Shown in pieces: positions 1 to 9,369 of a DNA stretch of 64,000 nt. The translations under genes and the position numbers were made by a program. Below the pieces are notes generated by a model. The model searched no databases, was not told where the DNA came from, and worked only from the letters and a program-made list of their open reading frames with translations. Source of the DNA: Cenococcum geophilum 1.58 (Eukaryota > Ascomycota > Dothideomycetes > Gloniales > Gloniaceae); NCBI GenBank assembly GCA_001692895.1, contig KV748177.1, positions 2,852,001 through 2,916,000 on the forward strand. Reading direction: 5' to 3'. Each line of letters opens with the position of its first letter. The first letter of the stretch is position 1.

Positions 1-170
1 GTTCTAGCGACAGTTGTCTAGTTCTAGCGACGGTCCTCTGCTGGCTGCCATTCTAGTGCCTCCTAAGGTAGGGAGGATGTAAGGAAGGGCAAAAAATAAG
101 GTGGCTACAAAGGGGGTAATTTGGCAGAGGCATGTGTAGGTTATCAGGAATATAGCGGGGACCCGATAGC
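1..170 (-). repeat. Conserved repeat block, copy i (reverse orientation)
   Basis: This is the reverse complement of the block at 56841-56956, and of the more degraded copy at 51770-51960. All three carry the landmarks GGTCCCCGCTATATTCC, a T-rich run followed by CTTATATCCTCCCTACC, and AGGACCGTCGCTAGAACT. It encodes nothing recognisable. Different minisatellites border each copy, so it looks like the end module of an unclassified repeat. Its true left end lies outside the window. Confidence 0.75.
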
Positions 171-185
171 ACTGTGTGTCGCACG

Positions 186-283
186 CACGCGCACACAGGG
201 GGGAGTGTCGCATTAGGGGGGAGGTGTCGCATTAGGGGGGAGGTATCGCATTGGGGGGGGGGTGTCGCTTGAGGGGTATCCTG
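186..283. repeat. G-rich 19-bp tandem repeat
   Basis: Four to five units read roughly GGGGGGAGGTGTCGCATTA. Each carries a run of six or more G, so the + strand could fold into G-quadruplexes. No gene is seen here. Confidence 0.8.
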
Positions 284-494
284 TCAGGAACCTAACAGGA
301 CGATCAGGAAATACTAGTTTCCTATCGGGAGCCTGTCAGGACGATCAGGAAATACTAGTTTCCTATTAGGAACCTAACAGGACAATTAGGAAAATTAAAG
401 ATCCTGGCAGGAGCCTATCAGGACGATTAGGACGATTAAGATCCTGTTAGGACGACTAGGACGATTAGGAAAATCAAGATCCTGGCAGGAGGCC
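284..494. repeat. ~41-bp tandem repeat
   Basis: About five diverging units are built from CCTGTCAGGA, CAGGACGATCAGGAAA and a short TAGTTT or TAAGAT end. The later units carry many C-to-T changes. The array ends where Helitron helicase coding sequence begins on the reverse strand, so it marks the truncated 3' side of that element. Confidence 0.75.
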
Positions 495-1377
495 TCCAGA
501 ATCTTAGCACCCCAACAAAATGCTAATATAAAGCCGCATAAGGATAGCTTTATTAATCTTAGCTACAGTATTATTATAAATAGTTAGAATAGCGCGATTA
601 TAGAAGGTATTAAATATAGTATATACCCGCGTAAGCAGTTGCAGAGGGTATATATACTTATAGAAGGATTCCTTAAACCAGAACTGGGCTATACTAAACG
701 GGATACCAACGCTGCTAGATAGGGGCGTATTATAGAATAAGCTCCGTACCTAAGCTGCAAACTACTAATTAACCTCGCCTTAGCGGACATATATATTTAA
801 CCGCAGGGATAGTATATAAAAGGTAGGCTAAGGAAATAACTACTATAGGCAGGTACCTATAATAGCTACGTGGTTCCCCTATGGGATAACAGGTAGTATC
901 TAAATAAAATTACCACTTAAGATAGTAGGGAGTCCGCTAAAGGTAAAGTCATTAAAATGGATATCCGTAAGTATACGGTGCACGGCTTTAAAGTAGTAGC
1001 GGTGCTATATTAGCACCTTATTCTAAGTAATTAGAGAGGTACGGCATAAAAGCTTGGCTAGATTTAAGCTTTTAGAGATATTATAAGTAGATTCCTTATA
1101 TAGATTAATAGGTATCTAAAAACGGGAGTAGGCGGTATAGCCGCTTAGTAGTAAAAGGGCTATAATACCGGAAGAAGCTACGCAAAGAATAATCTTACTA
1201 TATAAGCGGTAGTAGTAGCAGAGGCAGTAATAGAGAAATGTTTTCCTAGTATCTATAAGGCCCTAAAGGAAGAAAAGGGCCGTCTACGGATCCGCATTTA
1301 TAGAGGTAATAACAGTATTAAAGCATGCTGCTTAATCTGTATTTAGCTGCTAATATAGCTTAATAAACTAGCGTCCT
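495..1377 (-). pseudogene. Helitron helicase, C-terminal half (broken)
   Basis: Read on the reverse strand from about 1364 down, one frame gives QLNTD, NADP, a degraded Walker A (DTRKTFLY where GTGKTFLY is usual), CVASSGIIALLL, HRYYFKAV (a RIP-altered DE-box region), and ILPVIPQGNHVAIIGTC, which follows the LSGNF motif. This order is that of fungal Helitron Pif1-like helicases. TAG stops replace Gln and Trp codons. Positions 1365-1377 are the left copy of a 13-bp target duplication whose partner is 40239-40251, where the upstream half of the gene resumes. The C-terminus runs to about 495 and is then lost. Confidence 0.85.
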
Positions 1378-1657
1378 AAAAAGTTTCACCACACATACAA
1401 CCTTACTAAAAGGTGGCGCCGCACTTCCAAACTTACGCATACCTATCTTACTATCAAAAACAATCGATTTTCTAACTCTTAAGACCTAATTCCTACTACC
1501 TATCGAGCTAGAGGTGGATTTAGCTACCTTTTTACCCCCTTTGTCTGAAGAGAAAATTCTTCTAAGAGGTGGTCCTAGCTTGTAAGCAAGGTAGGGGTAG
1601 GAATACCAAAACTATAAAATATAGACACTATTAGTTTAATTTTATCTTCTTTTATAC

Positions 1658-3440
1658 AATGCAATCGCCTGTTGAAGAAACCTTTGAAATAAGCCTAATA
1701 GGGCTCCCACGAGCCCTAGAAGGTAACAGAAACCCCTTTTATTAACACTACACACCCTAATTCGGCGTTAGTGGAGGTATATGTGGTGTTTTCTAGCATA
1801 TAGCTTCTAAAGCCGGATTATAATAAACAAATAAGCCCCTAACCCTAACAACCCTAATTAAACAACGCGCCCTTTAGGAAAGCGTCCTATAGACTATATA
1901 AGCAGCAGAATAAACTTAGTAGGTGCTATAGGAACGATCTCTTAATGTAGAAGAAAAGCGCACTACTATGCTCTCCTTTATTACTACCGTAATTATAACC
2001 CTTAGGGCAACCTTTACTATATTAGCAGAGCTTATCTAGACCTAAGGAACCCAGGAATAGTACGCCTAAGATATAAGGGCAATCCGGACGGATATTAGCG
2101 CCCTTTAGAGGACTATAATAATAATAAAGAGCGGACCGGCGTCTATAGGCCCGCTATTATACGCAAACGTCGCTGTTACTATACCTATAATGCCCTAAGC
2201 TATAAGATAAGCTACCTATAAACCCACAGAAGTATATAAGATTATAATCCGCATAGAAGATATTACTGACCGTAAGGAGACATTAAAGTAGAATAGCTAA
2301 GCCCTAGTATATAAGCTCTAGGCTATAGGACCCCTAGATACCCACAAGATATAGGCTATAAAAAAACTATAGAGCGGCAACGTTAGGGCGTATATTACAG
2401 ATAAAGATGTAAGAGAAAGGCTGCTATAAGAAATAAAGTAGACGAAAGTCCTAGGGCGCTCTACTATACTAGCTGTACTACTAGTGCTAATAGAGGTCTA
2501 TGCGGTGCCTATAAGCCTCGCTATTTAGGGCCTAAAAGCTAAGCAGACAATAGAGTACATAATAAAGTAGAATTATATTATAGCGGGGCTTACGGTAGAG
2601 AAATTAGCGTAGAAAAGGCTAGGAAGAGTCCGGATAGAAGAAAGGTTAAATTATTGCTTATTATAGGCGTATAATTAGAAGAGATAGTAAATGCGCTATT
2701 TAATCGGGGCCTTTTCCTAGGAGGAGACCACTACCTAGTTATAAGGTATAAGACAACGTTCCTAATAACGCAGTACTTTAAATGCTAGGGATTTAACCAT
2801 ATAGCTAAGAGCTATAGGAGAGAGACTAGATATAGATACTGCGCTAAATAATATAATATTAGTAAATGCATAGGAGATCTACCTAAGAAGTGTATTAACT
2901 ATAAGGCAGACCATAAAGCATAGAGTAGGGCGTATAGCGTTAAGCAGATATAGTGGGAGAAGGCCGTAGTAATTAGGGCCTTTACGCTAATATACTACGC
3001 GGACACCTATAAGGTGCCTATAGGCGGACAGTAATTACAATTATAGTATAAGATTACTACTAAAGAGGCCTTGTAATAAGCTAAGAAAAGGAAGTTAAAG
3101 GAGACAGCTATATAAGAGAGCTTTATATAGGCAGAGGAGGCCCCCTAAAAGATCGGCCGGCTGTAAATTATTAACTACTCTAAGAAGAAAAAGGGCTAGA
3201 GAATCCTCCAATTAACACTTTAAATAGCGCTAAATAATAGTATATACGCCCTAATTTAAGTCCTAGTAACTTAGGAGCCCCTACTAAGTATAGAGCTTAA
3301 CGCGAAGGTGGAAGCAGAAGCTTAGATATAGAGAGAAGTATTTAGAGGTTCTAAAACTGCATTATAAGGGAGCAAACGGACGCTAAAGGGTACTAACTTA
3401 GCTAACGCAGAGACTAGCATAGATCTCTTATATTAGAACA
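1658..3440 (+). pseudogene. LINE ORF1 (Gag-like RNA-binding protein), broken
   Basis: A possible start ATG is at about 1658, just inside the element's 5' end. The clearest part is 2771-2940, where three zinc knuckles follow each other: a first one with FKC, GFNHIAKS and a Cys changed to Tyr, a second with YCAK and SKC, and a third with CINYKADHKA, where the second Cys has become Tyr. Tad-type LINE ORF1 proteins carry such knuckles to bind element RNA. Many TAG/TAA stops and shifting frames make the N-terminal part unreadable. ORF1 is followed by ORF2, whose start is split by the SINE-like insertion at 3468. Confidence 0.75.
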
Positions 3441-3563
3441 CTAGAAACCGCTTATAATTATATAATAGGGCTTAATGAAATCGGCCTCTGCACCTCCACG
3501 CGGTGGAGCCCGGGAACCTGGTAGCTACTATTGATGTTCCATTTGGATCGTGTTAATAAACTA

Positions 3564-3664
3564 CTGTCTCTTGGAAAAGATCGGGAACTCGCTTAGGACG
3601 CGAAAGAGCCGCATCACCCCCTACCAAAATTTGTATGAGGGGTAATTCTTTCGATTTTAACCAC
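3564..3664 (+). repeat. Left terminal inverted repeat of Tc1/mariner
   Basis: About 100 bp matching the reverse complement of 6321-6421 with few differences, mostly transitions. It is preceded by the TA at 3562-3563. The transposase would bind here to excise the element. Confidence 0.88.
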
Positions 3665-3842
3665 CTATAATACGTTAACCACCTGTTGTAAGTGCCCAAA
3701 TATTGAAGCTGGCGCGTTACCTAGTTAAGTCGATTATATAGAAATCTTGGTGTTGCATCTTATGGCGCCCCAATAGCAGCAGTAGCCTACTTGATCGTCA
3801 GGTCGTCCTCAAAAGCCTTCCGAACGAAAGCGGGCTTAATCT

Positions 3843-5290
3843 ATGCCTGCTTCTGCTATCTTACAGCCGCCTAAGAAGAAGGTGAAGAGGAAGGCGAAGG
3901 TAGCGAAGAAGAGGCAGAAGACAATACCAGTACCGTTACCGTTACCGTTACCGTCACCATTATCGTCACTATTATTGTCACCGTTACCGTCACCGTTGCC
4001 GCCGTCGCTGGCAACGCCCGTAGAGCCTATATCTGCAGATGAGGTTAATGAGGGCGAGGATGAGAATACCAAGGAGCCTGTGGAGGTGGAAGATGAGGAT
4101 GTAGACTCGCCGCTGCCGCCGCCGCCTGCACGCTTTATAAGTGTTTGGAAGGCAGTTACGAGTAGTAAAAATGAGTCTCTTTCTGGCACAAAGTTAGCTG
4201 TATTTGACACCAAAAATATATACTACTTTAAGCTAGATCTATGGCAGGACGAGACTGTACAATATCTATTACCACGGAAGTTTAAGATCACTCAGCTCTA
4301 AGCTGTTGCCTCCTATAAGAAGGCCCGGTAAGCTAACTGCTGCCCTTAAGATATTTGGTTAAGTGAGGATCTAAATTAAGCTCTCGCCATGATTAAGGAG
4401 TGGCATAAGCGCTGGCCGTTAAGGTCTCTATCCTTAAACTTCACCTTATATTTGGTTAAGGAGAAGGAGCTAGAGACTTAGGCTCCTGCCATGACTTTAA
4501 GTTAGTAAGTAGTTATTAGGCCCGTGGGCAGAAGGATAGCTATATAAGCTTAACTTACCAATCTACCTAACGTACTTACTGCTGAGGATGCTTCTGGTAA
4601 TAGAATGCCGGCGATTGTAGATAAGTGGCCTTGTATAAATATACATTGCCATAATAAAGGTAAGACGTGCTGGTAGGATAAGAAGTTGCCCGACTTACCC
4701 AATACTGCAATTAACCATTATCCTATTAGTACAGAAAACTTCCAGTAGTAGAATAATGAGCTTCTCTCTAGTGACTCTACTATTAAGCAGCCGTCGCAAC
4801 ATCTTATTATTAACTTAGTTAACTATAGGGAGAGGAGTCAGAAGAGCCGGAAGGAGCCAGTAGTAGAGAAGGAAGATTCTACTATATCGCATCTTAAAAA
4901 GCTGGTGTTAGTTATGCTTATAAAGGAGCTTAAATCTATAGGCTAAAATCCTTACCTTCCTTAATAATATCCTCCACTATATTCGAATGTTAAAGCACCC
5001 TAAAACTTAAGCCCCGTTTAGTTGGAAACAGATCTAGTTAAGCTACTTAACCAGTTTTTTAAGTGGCTGGCTAACTAGCTAGAGTTTAATAGCAAGAGGT
5101 AGAGGGCTATTTTGGAGCTAATTAAGGATAAGTTAGTAGAGGAAGAATAGAATATTAACTCGCTAAAGTTATAGAAGCTAGGTAAAGGCATAACGTCAGA
5201 TTAATGGGAGAACTATACCTTTAAGATTAGAACGCTATATAGAATTAGGCCTCTAATCTTAAAGTTTAAGCAATTAAGATAGTATCTATC
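3843..5290 (+). pseudogene. Accessory gene of the Tc1/mariner: Cys/His-motif protein of unknown function
   Basis: The ATG at 3843 opens 152 intact codons. They begin with a basic, nuclear-localisation-like stretch (KKKVKRKAKVAKKRQK), followed by a Pro/Leu-rich repeat encoded by an imperfect 6-bp CCGTTA-type array and an acidic segment. The frame is then broken by TAG/TAA stops but stays readable. At about 4580-4880 it gives DKWPCINIHCHNKGKTCW, then NHYPIS and a STIKQPS segment. This resembles the Cys-rich CW...HY motif of an abundant fungal protein family of unknown function (recalled, not searched). A helical C-terminal part follows (4990-5290). It converges on the transposase gene within shared inverted repeats, so it travels with the transposon. 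Its function is unknown. Confidence 0.65.
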
Positions 5291-5319
5291 TATTAATCTA
5301 TAATATATCCTGCTTCTCG

Positions 5320-6280
5320 GAAGTAAGCTCCTGCGTGCGTACTATATACTTAACTAACAGCAAAATATAAGAAGCTCTTAAAGCTCTTAAAGTCCTTAAC
5401 TAGCCGCTGGTTCCTTCTAATCTAAGCCTTAATGTTATTAAATATAGCCTTAATAGGATTATAATCTGGCGAGTACGGTGGTAGGAATTTTAGTAAGACG
5501 CCGTATTGCTTACAAAGCTCTTGAAGCCGTGTTAATTTGTAGATTACGGCGTTATTAAGAATAAGGACTAATTATGGCCCCGGATATAGCGTATAATGAG
5601 GCAGTACCTAATCCTCTATAAAGGCTTTAAATATCGCAGAGGTAATAGAGCCTTAAAAGATGAGGTAGCTAAGATATCCGTTAACTGCTAACGCTGGTAG
5701 AATGCTCCACCTCTCTAACCTCTTAAGTACGCGTGCTATACTATATATAGTCCCTTCTAGTAACCAGCCGTACTTCCTATCACTAGTTCTTTTATTTGCT
5801 GCCGATTTATTAAGAAATATAAGCTACTCTGCTACCTAGCTCTTCTATATACTAATCCAGGCGTTACGGAGGGGAGCGCTCCTTTGAGCCGCCCGAGCTG
5901 TAACCACCTTCCGTAACTAGGAAGCTCTCTCAAGAGTACGGTAGACAGTTATAGTAGAGACCTGAATATTAAATTCGTTAAATAGGAAAGTCTGTATCTT
6001 ATCTAGATACGCTATTGGCTAATCTTTAAGGAAGTTAAGAAGGCGCTATATAAGTAGTTAGTAAAAAGCTTAATACCACAGCTGTATATATTACTATTTC
6101 TTGGTAAGGTAGCAGAGCTCTTGGTCGACCTTGAACCACGGTAGGAGGCGCGTACGGTTCGCTCTAAATATTAAGGTTTAATTGTATCTTATAAATCGTC
6201 TTCTTGCCCACCTTTACAGCCTCCGCGATAGCTGGTACCGCCTTACCAGCTTTAATGCGAATCCTAATTCTATGAACAAC
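5320..6280 (-). pseudogene. Tc1/mariner transposase, DD34E type, RIP-inactivated
   Basis: The reverse-strand frame from about 6280 shows a helix-turn-helix (IAEAVKVGKKTIYKI), a GRPR-like hook (VQGRPRALLP), then the catalytic region: KYGWLLEGT, LVLILNNAVIY, LPPYSPDYNPIK. Tc1-type enzymes have Asp in the LDNA position and Glu in NPIE, 34 residues apart. Here they read Asn and Lys with that spacing kept, each explained by one G-to-A change. The protein would cut and paste the surrounding element at TA sites. The lost catalytic residues and several stops show it is inactive. Confidence 0.88.
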
Positions 6281-6320
6281 TTTATTAGGAAGGCGGCGGC
6301 CTATAATAACTTCAATTGTG

Positions 6321-6421
6321 GTAGTTAAAATTGAAAAAATTACCCCTTATACAAATTTTGGTGGGGGGTGATGCGGCTCTTTTGCGTCCTAAGCGAGTTC
6401 CCGATCTTTTGCAAGAGATAG
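6321..6421 (-). repeat. Right terminal inverted repeat of Tc1/mariner
   Basis: Inverted partner of 3564-3664, followed by the TA target duplication at 6422-6423. The SINE-like sequence resumes directly after it with CCAGAGCAAACGCAG. Confidence 0.88.
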
Positions 6422-7283
6422 TACCAGAGCAAACGCAGAGACGTGTGTACGGCTGCGCAGCGCCTGCGCAGCGACGTAGTGGTAGTGGTGTGAAAATTTT
6501 TCACTGGGGGGTGAGCCCCAGCAAAAAGTTTGAACACAGCTACTACGTCTATCGTACACGTTTGGTCATTCGAATCGACAAGCAATTATCCCTCTGGCGT
6601 ACCCCCTCCCTCCTACAAATACTATATACACCGCATAGCAACTATATATATACGCAAACAATCCGCGCCCTAAGCGTAGCAGAAGCCCCCTATTTTAATA
6701 TTACCTAGTAATCTGGGTATCTAGTTATAGGGACTGGTTACCCCTATTAAATACTAGAGTGTCCTCCTATACCTCATAAATAGGTGTAAGGGCCTAGGGT
6801 TAGGACCTAGGGCAAAAGCGATACCAAGTTATATATACCCCGTTGTAGAAACCTTTTAATAAAGGAATGGATAAGAGACCTTAGTATGTAGGCCTGGGCG
6901 GAGCGCAAGTGTTATTATTATTAGGAGATATTTATAGGAGACTTGGAAAAGGAGCTAGGGATAGGCATATAACTTTATATAGGTAATATATAGACGTGGC
7001 AAAAATGGTTTAAATGGCAGACAAGGGCAAGACAGGCATTTTAGACACTCTTGCGTAAGGGGAGTCTTAAAGCAGCAACCTGATAGTGTTTTTCTTCTCC
7101 CGTTAATATAGTACGGATGCTATCTAGAAGTATTACCTCTCACGTTTCCCTTGGAGGTTTTTTGTTCACCCAAAAAATGGGTTTTCTCAGTGTAATATAA
7201 GCTTTTCCTATAGGAATTAGTCTGCGTGGACCCATTAGGGGGACCGGGTCGGACGGTAAATTAAATCTACTAATTATATAATA

Positions 7284-7829
7284 TAATACTAATAATAGTA
7301 GAAACGGCGTAATACTCTACTTCCTATAAAAGGTAGAGCAGGCGGACTCCTAGTTAGATATACTAGCTATCTAAGAGCTATAGCGGAAAGATTAAGGAAA
7401 TATAATATATACTATAAAGTCCTACTACCTAGTATACGCAGGAGTTAGTAATATAAGGGTCTACTTTTATATAAATAAGACCATTAACACAAATAAGTAG
7501 GCGCCTATATACTACTTAGCGGACGTATATACGATTAAGCTAGAGGGCCGCGAGCGGACTATTTAGATTTATAACATTTATAACCCCTAATAGACAAATA
7601 GTAGCCTCTATATGCTACTAGAGCTACTAAGAGCTAAAGGAGAATATATACTATTAAGAGACTTTAATCTACACCACCCCTTTTAGGGGGGTATAGCAGT
7701 AATAAGCGCGGATAACGCGGTAGATAACCTTATCCGCGCTATAGAGACAGCTAGTCTAAGCCTAGCCACTAAAGTAGGCATAGAGATATAGGTAAAGGGT
7801 ATATTAAGGAGTACGCTAAATCTAGTATT
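7284..7829 (+). pseudogene. LINE ORF2, endonuclease domain (first part)
   Basis: The frame shows NTNNSRNGV, a SQLDILAIQEL-like segment with TAG in place of Gln, GEYILLRDFNLHHPFW (the G/DFN-HH core of LINE endonucleases) and STLNLVFI. This is the exonuclease-endonuclease-phosphatase fold that nicks target DNA. The start of ORF2 lies at the SINE-like insertion, and the domain is cut at 7829 by Gypsy-A, whose GTATT duplication is 7825-7829. The domain resumes at 22251. Confidence 0.82.
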
Positions 7830-8254
7830 TATAATAAAGCCTTATAGTAGGAACTACGGTAGACTTGTTAATAGGCTAGGTATATAGGTAACAATAATAA
7901 TTAACAATGTAATAACAACTAGTGGAGTGGTTGCCTAATAGATTAACTCTAATTATATTCTAAAATTTACTATAAAGAAAGGAACTATCTAGGTAGGGAC
8001 CGTAGTCCTTTAAATATATAACTCCTTCCTATAGTAATAACTAAGTACGTTAGTACGTTAGTACGTTAGTATATTGCCTACATTTCCACGTTCCTACGTT
8101 CCTATATACCGAACTAGTAACGTAACATATTATATAACTTAGCTACCCCTTATCCTATAGTTTAACTAGTTCTAGCTCCTTCTAAGCTTCCACCACTAGT
8201 CCGTTTATATCCCTTCTTAGTAGTTTTACTACTGCCGATATAAGGTCCGTAACA
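7830..8254 (-). repeat. Gypsy-A 3' LTR (425 bp)
   Basis: It reads TGTTACGG...TATA on the reverse strand, where the final CA has become TA. It matches 21842-22245 but has a 21-bp expansion near 7912 (AATAATTAACAATG region). It contains a short tandem repeat of GTACGTTA type at about 8045-8070. Confidence 0.9.
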
Positions 8255-9091
8255 CTATCCCCCTCCTCTTTATCTTCGTCCTTAAAGATATCCTATATCT
8301 CTAAGTCGTCTATTAGAGGTGTGGCATTCCTATCTTTAATTTAATAACCTTTATTATTCCTAATGCCTCCTATTAGATCCCCTATATCTAATTATTATAA
8401 CCAGCTGGTAACTCTTATACTCTTACTAAGTGAAGTTATACCGTCCTATTCTTGTTATACGGAAAAGAAGTTAGTATATATTACGATTACGGCTCTATCT
8501 AGTTACTAACCTTCTTTCTGCGCTAAGTATACGCGAGCGAATATGCGATTATTTTGTAATGTTTAGTCTATCTCTAATACTAAGTATATACATCTCGTAA
8601 TTCTCTATAATTGTTTAGTACCTTATTAAATTTACTATAGGGTCTTAGATTTAATCCGTTGCTAAGAAGTTAGAAAACTAACTCTCTACTACCTATAGTA
8701 AACTTTAGTTCTTACGTAATAAATAAGATTGTGCCTTAGTTAAGTTTTAGCGTTTATATTTTAAGGAGTCGCAGATCCTTAATACTTAACTTACTACTTA
8801 TACCTATTTGTCTTGTCTTAAGCGGGTTTATAAAAAAGTCCGTTTTAAGGAGTTAAAGCTTGCTAAATAAGGTCTTTATAGGCTTAAGGCTGGGGAGGCT
8901 AAAACGGATTCTAATTTAGGAGAGGCGGAAACAGTTTATACGCTAGCGGTAGATCCCTTAGATACTCCAGCTTATCTATTACTTTTAACTAATCCCTTTA
9001 TCTTTAGCTTCTTCTTAATATTACCTAACCCGTTTTTTTCTAATACTCCTATACCTTTTCTATAGCGTTCTTTAGGTTGTTTAGTGGCTCC
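8255..9091 (-). other. Gypsy-A internal region downstream of integrase
   Basis: This is the 3' remainder of Gypsy-A between its 3' LTR and the Copia-1 insertion point (duplication GCTCC, 9087-9091). It should contain the integrase C-terminus and the 3' untranslated region. I cannot read a domain in it because stops are dense. Confidence 0.6.
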
Positions 9092-9277
9092 TATTAAATA
9101 ATCTGTATTCTCTAGAGGCGTAGGCCGTGCACAAGTCACGTACACGGGTCACGTGCATTGTAAATATCTTCATCTTAGCCCGAGGGCCCTAGGTCAACGA
9201 CAACCACGAAGATTATTAAGATCATCAATTAATCAACCCATATCATCAATAAACTGCTCAATATGCATTTCGTAACA
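9092..9277 (+). repeat. Copia-1 5' LTR (186 bp)
   Basis: It begins TATTAAATAATCT (TG altered to TA by RIP) and ends CGTAACA. It still contains a CACGTACACGGGTCACGTG stretch that is more degraded in the 3' LTR. Confidence 0.92.
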
Positions 9278-9369
9278 GTTATAAGCCCGGTCCACCAACT
9301 TAAGAAGCTATTCAGCTATTACTCAATCATTTAAAGAAATTCTACCTCATTATCAGACTCTAACACCTC

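Larger units (their letters stand above)
3564..6421. mobile_element. Tc1/mariner DNA transposon with two convergent genes
   Basis: Terminal inverted repeats of about 100 bp (3564-3664 and 6321-6421) begin CTGTCTCTTGG and share AAAGATCGGGAACTCGCTTA. TA dinucleotides at 3562-3563 and 6422-6423 form the target duplication, as expected for this superfamily. The element is 2858 bp. It carries a transposase on the reverse strand (about 6280-5320) and, unusually, a second gene on the forward strand (3843 to about 5290). It landed inside SINE-like copy 1. Mutations are fewer than in the surrounding LINE, but stops are present in both genes. Confidence 0.9.
3468..7270 (+). mobile_element. SINE-like retroposon, copy 1 (943 bp, split by Tc1/mariner)
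   Basis: It is flanked by the 13-bp duplication TAATTATATAATA (3455-3467 and 7271-7283), which interrupts the start of LINE ORF2. The head (GGGCTTAATGAAATCGG, CTCTGCACC, GAACCTGGT) and tail (AGTCTGCGTGGACCC, then an A/T-rich end) match the heads and tails of the reverse-strand copies at 19785-20794 and 24278-25297. Because all three share both ends, these are full-length short elements and not truncated LINEs. No protein is recognisable. The Tc1/mariner at 3564-6421 splits this copy. Confidence 0.8.

Noticed and set aside
3836-4213. 125-codon reverse-strand frame rich in Asp, Asn and Gly
   Set aside because: Antisense to the accessory gene of the Tc1/mariner. The low-complexity repeat encodes Pro/Leu on the other strand, and the forward frame continues into recognisable motifs.
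6331-6708. 125-codon forward frame crossing the mariner border
   Set aside because: It starts inside the right inverted repeat and runs across the TA duplication into the SINE-like element, so it is a chance fusion and not a gene.
9120-9185. Possible tRNA or CRISPR-like unit in the Copia-1 LTR (paired CACGTG-like motifs)
   Set aside because: No cloverleaf or regular spacer array. The stretch repeats exactly in the other LTR and is LTR regulatory sequence.
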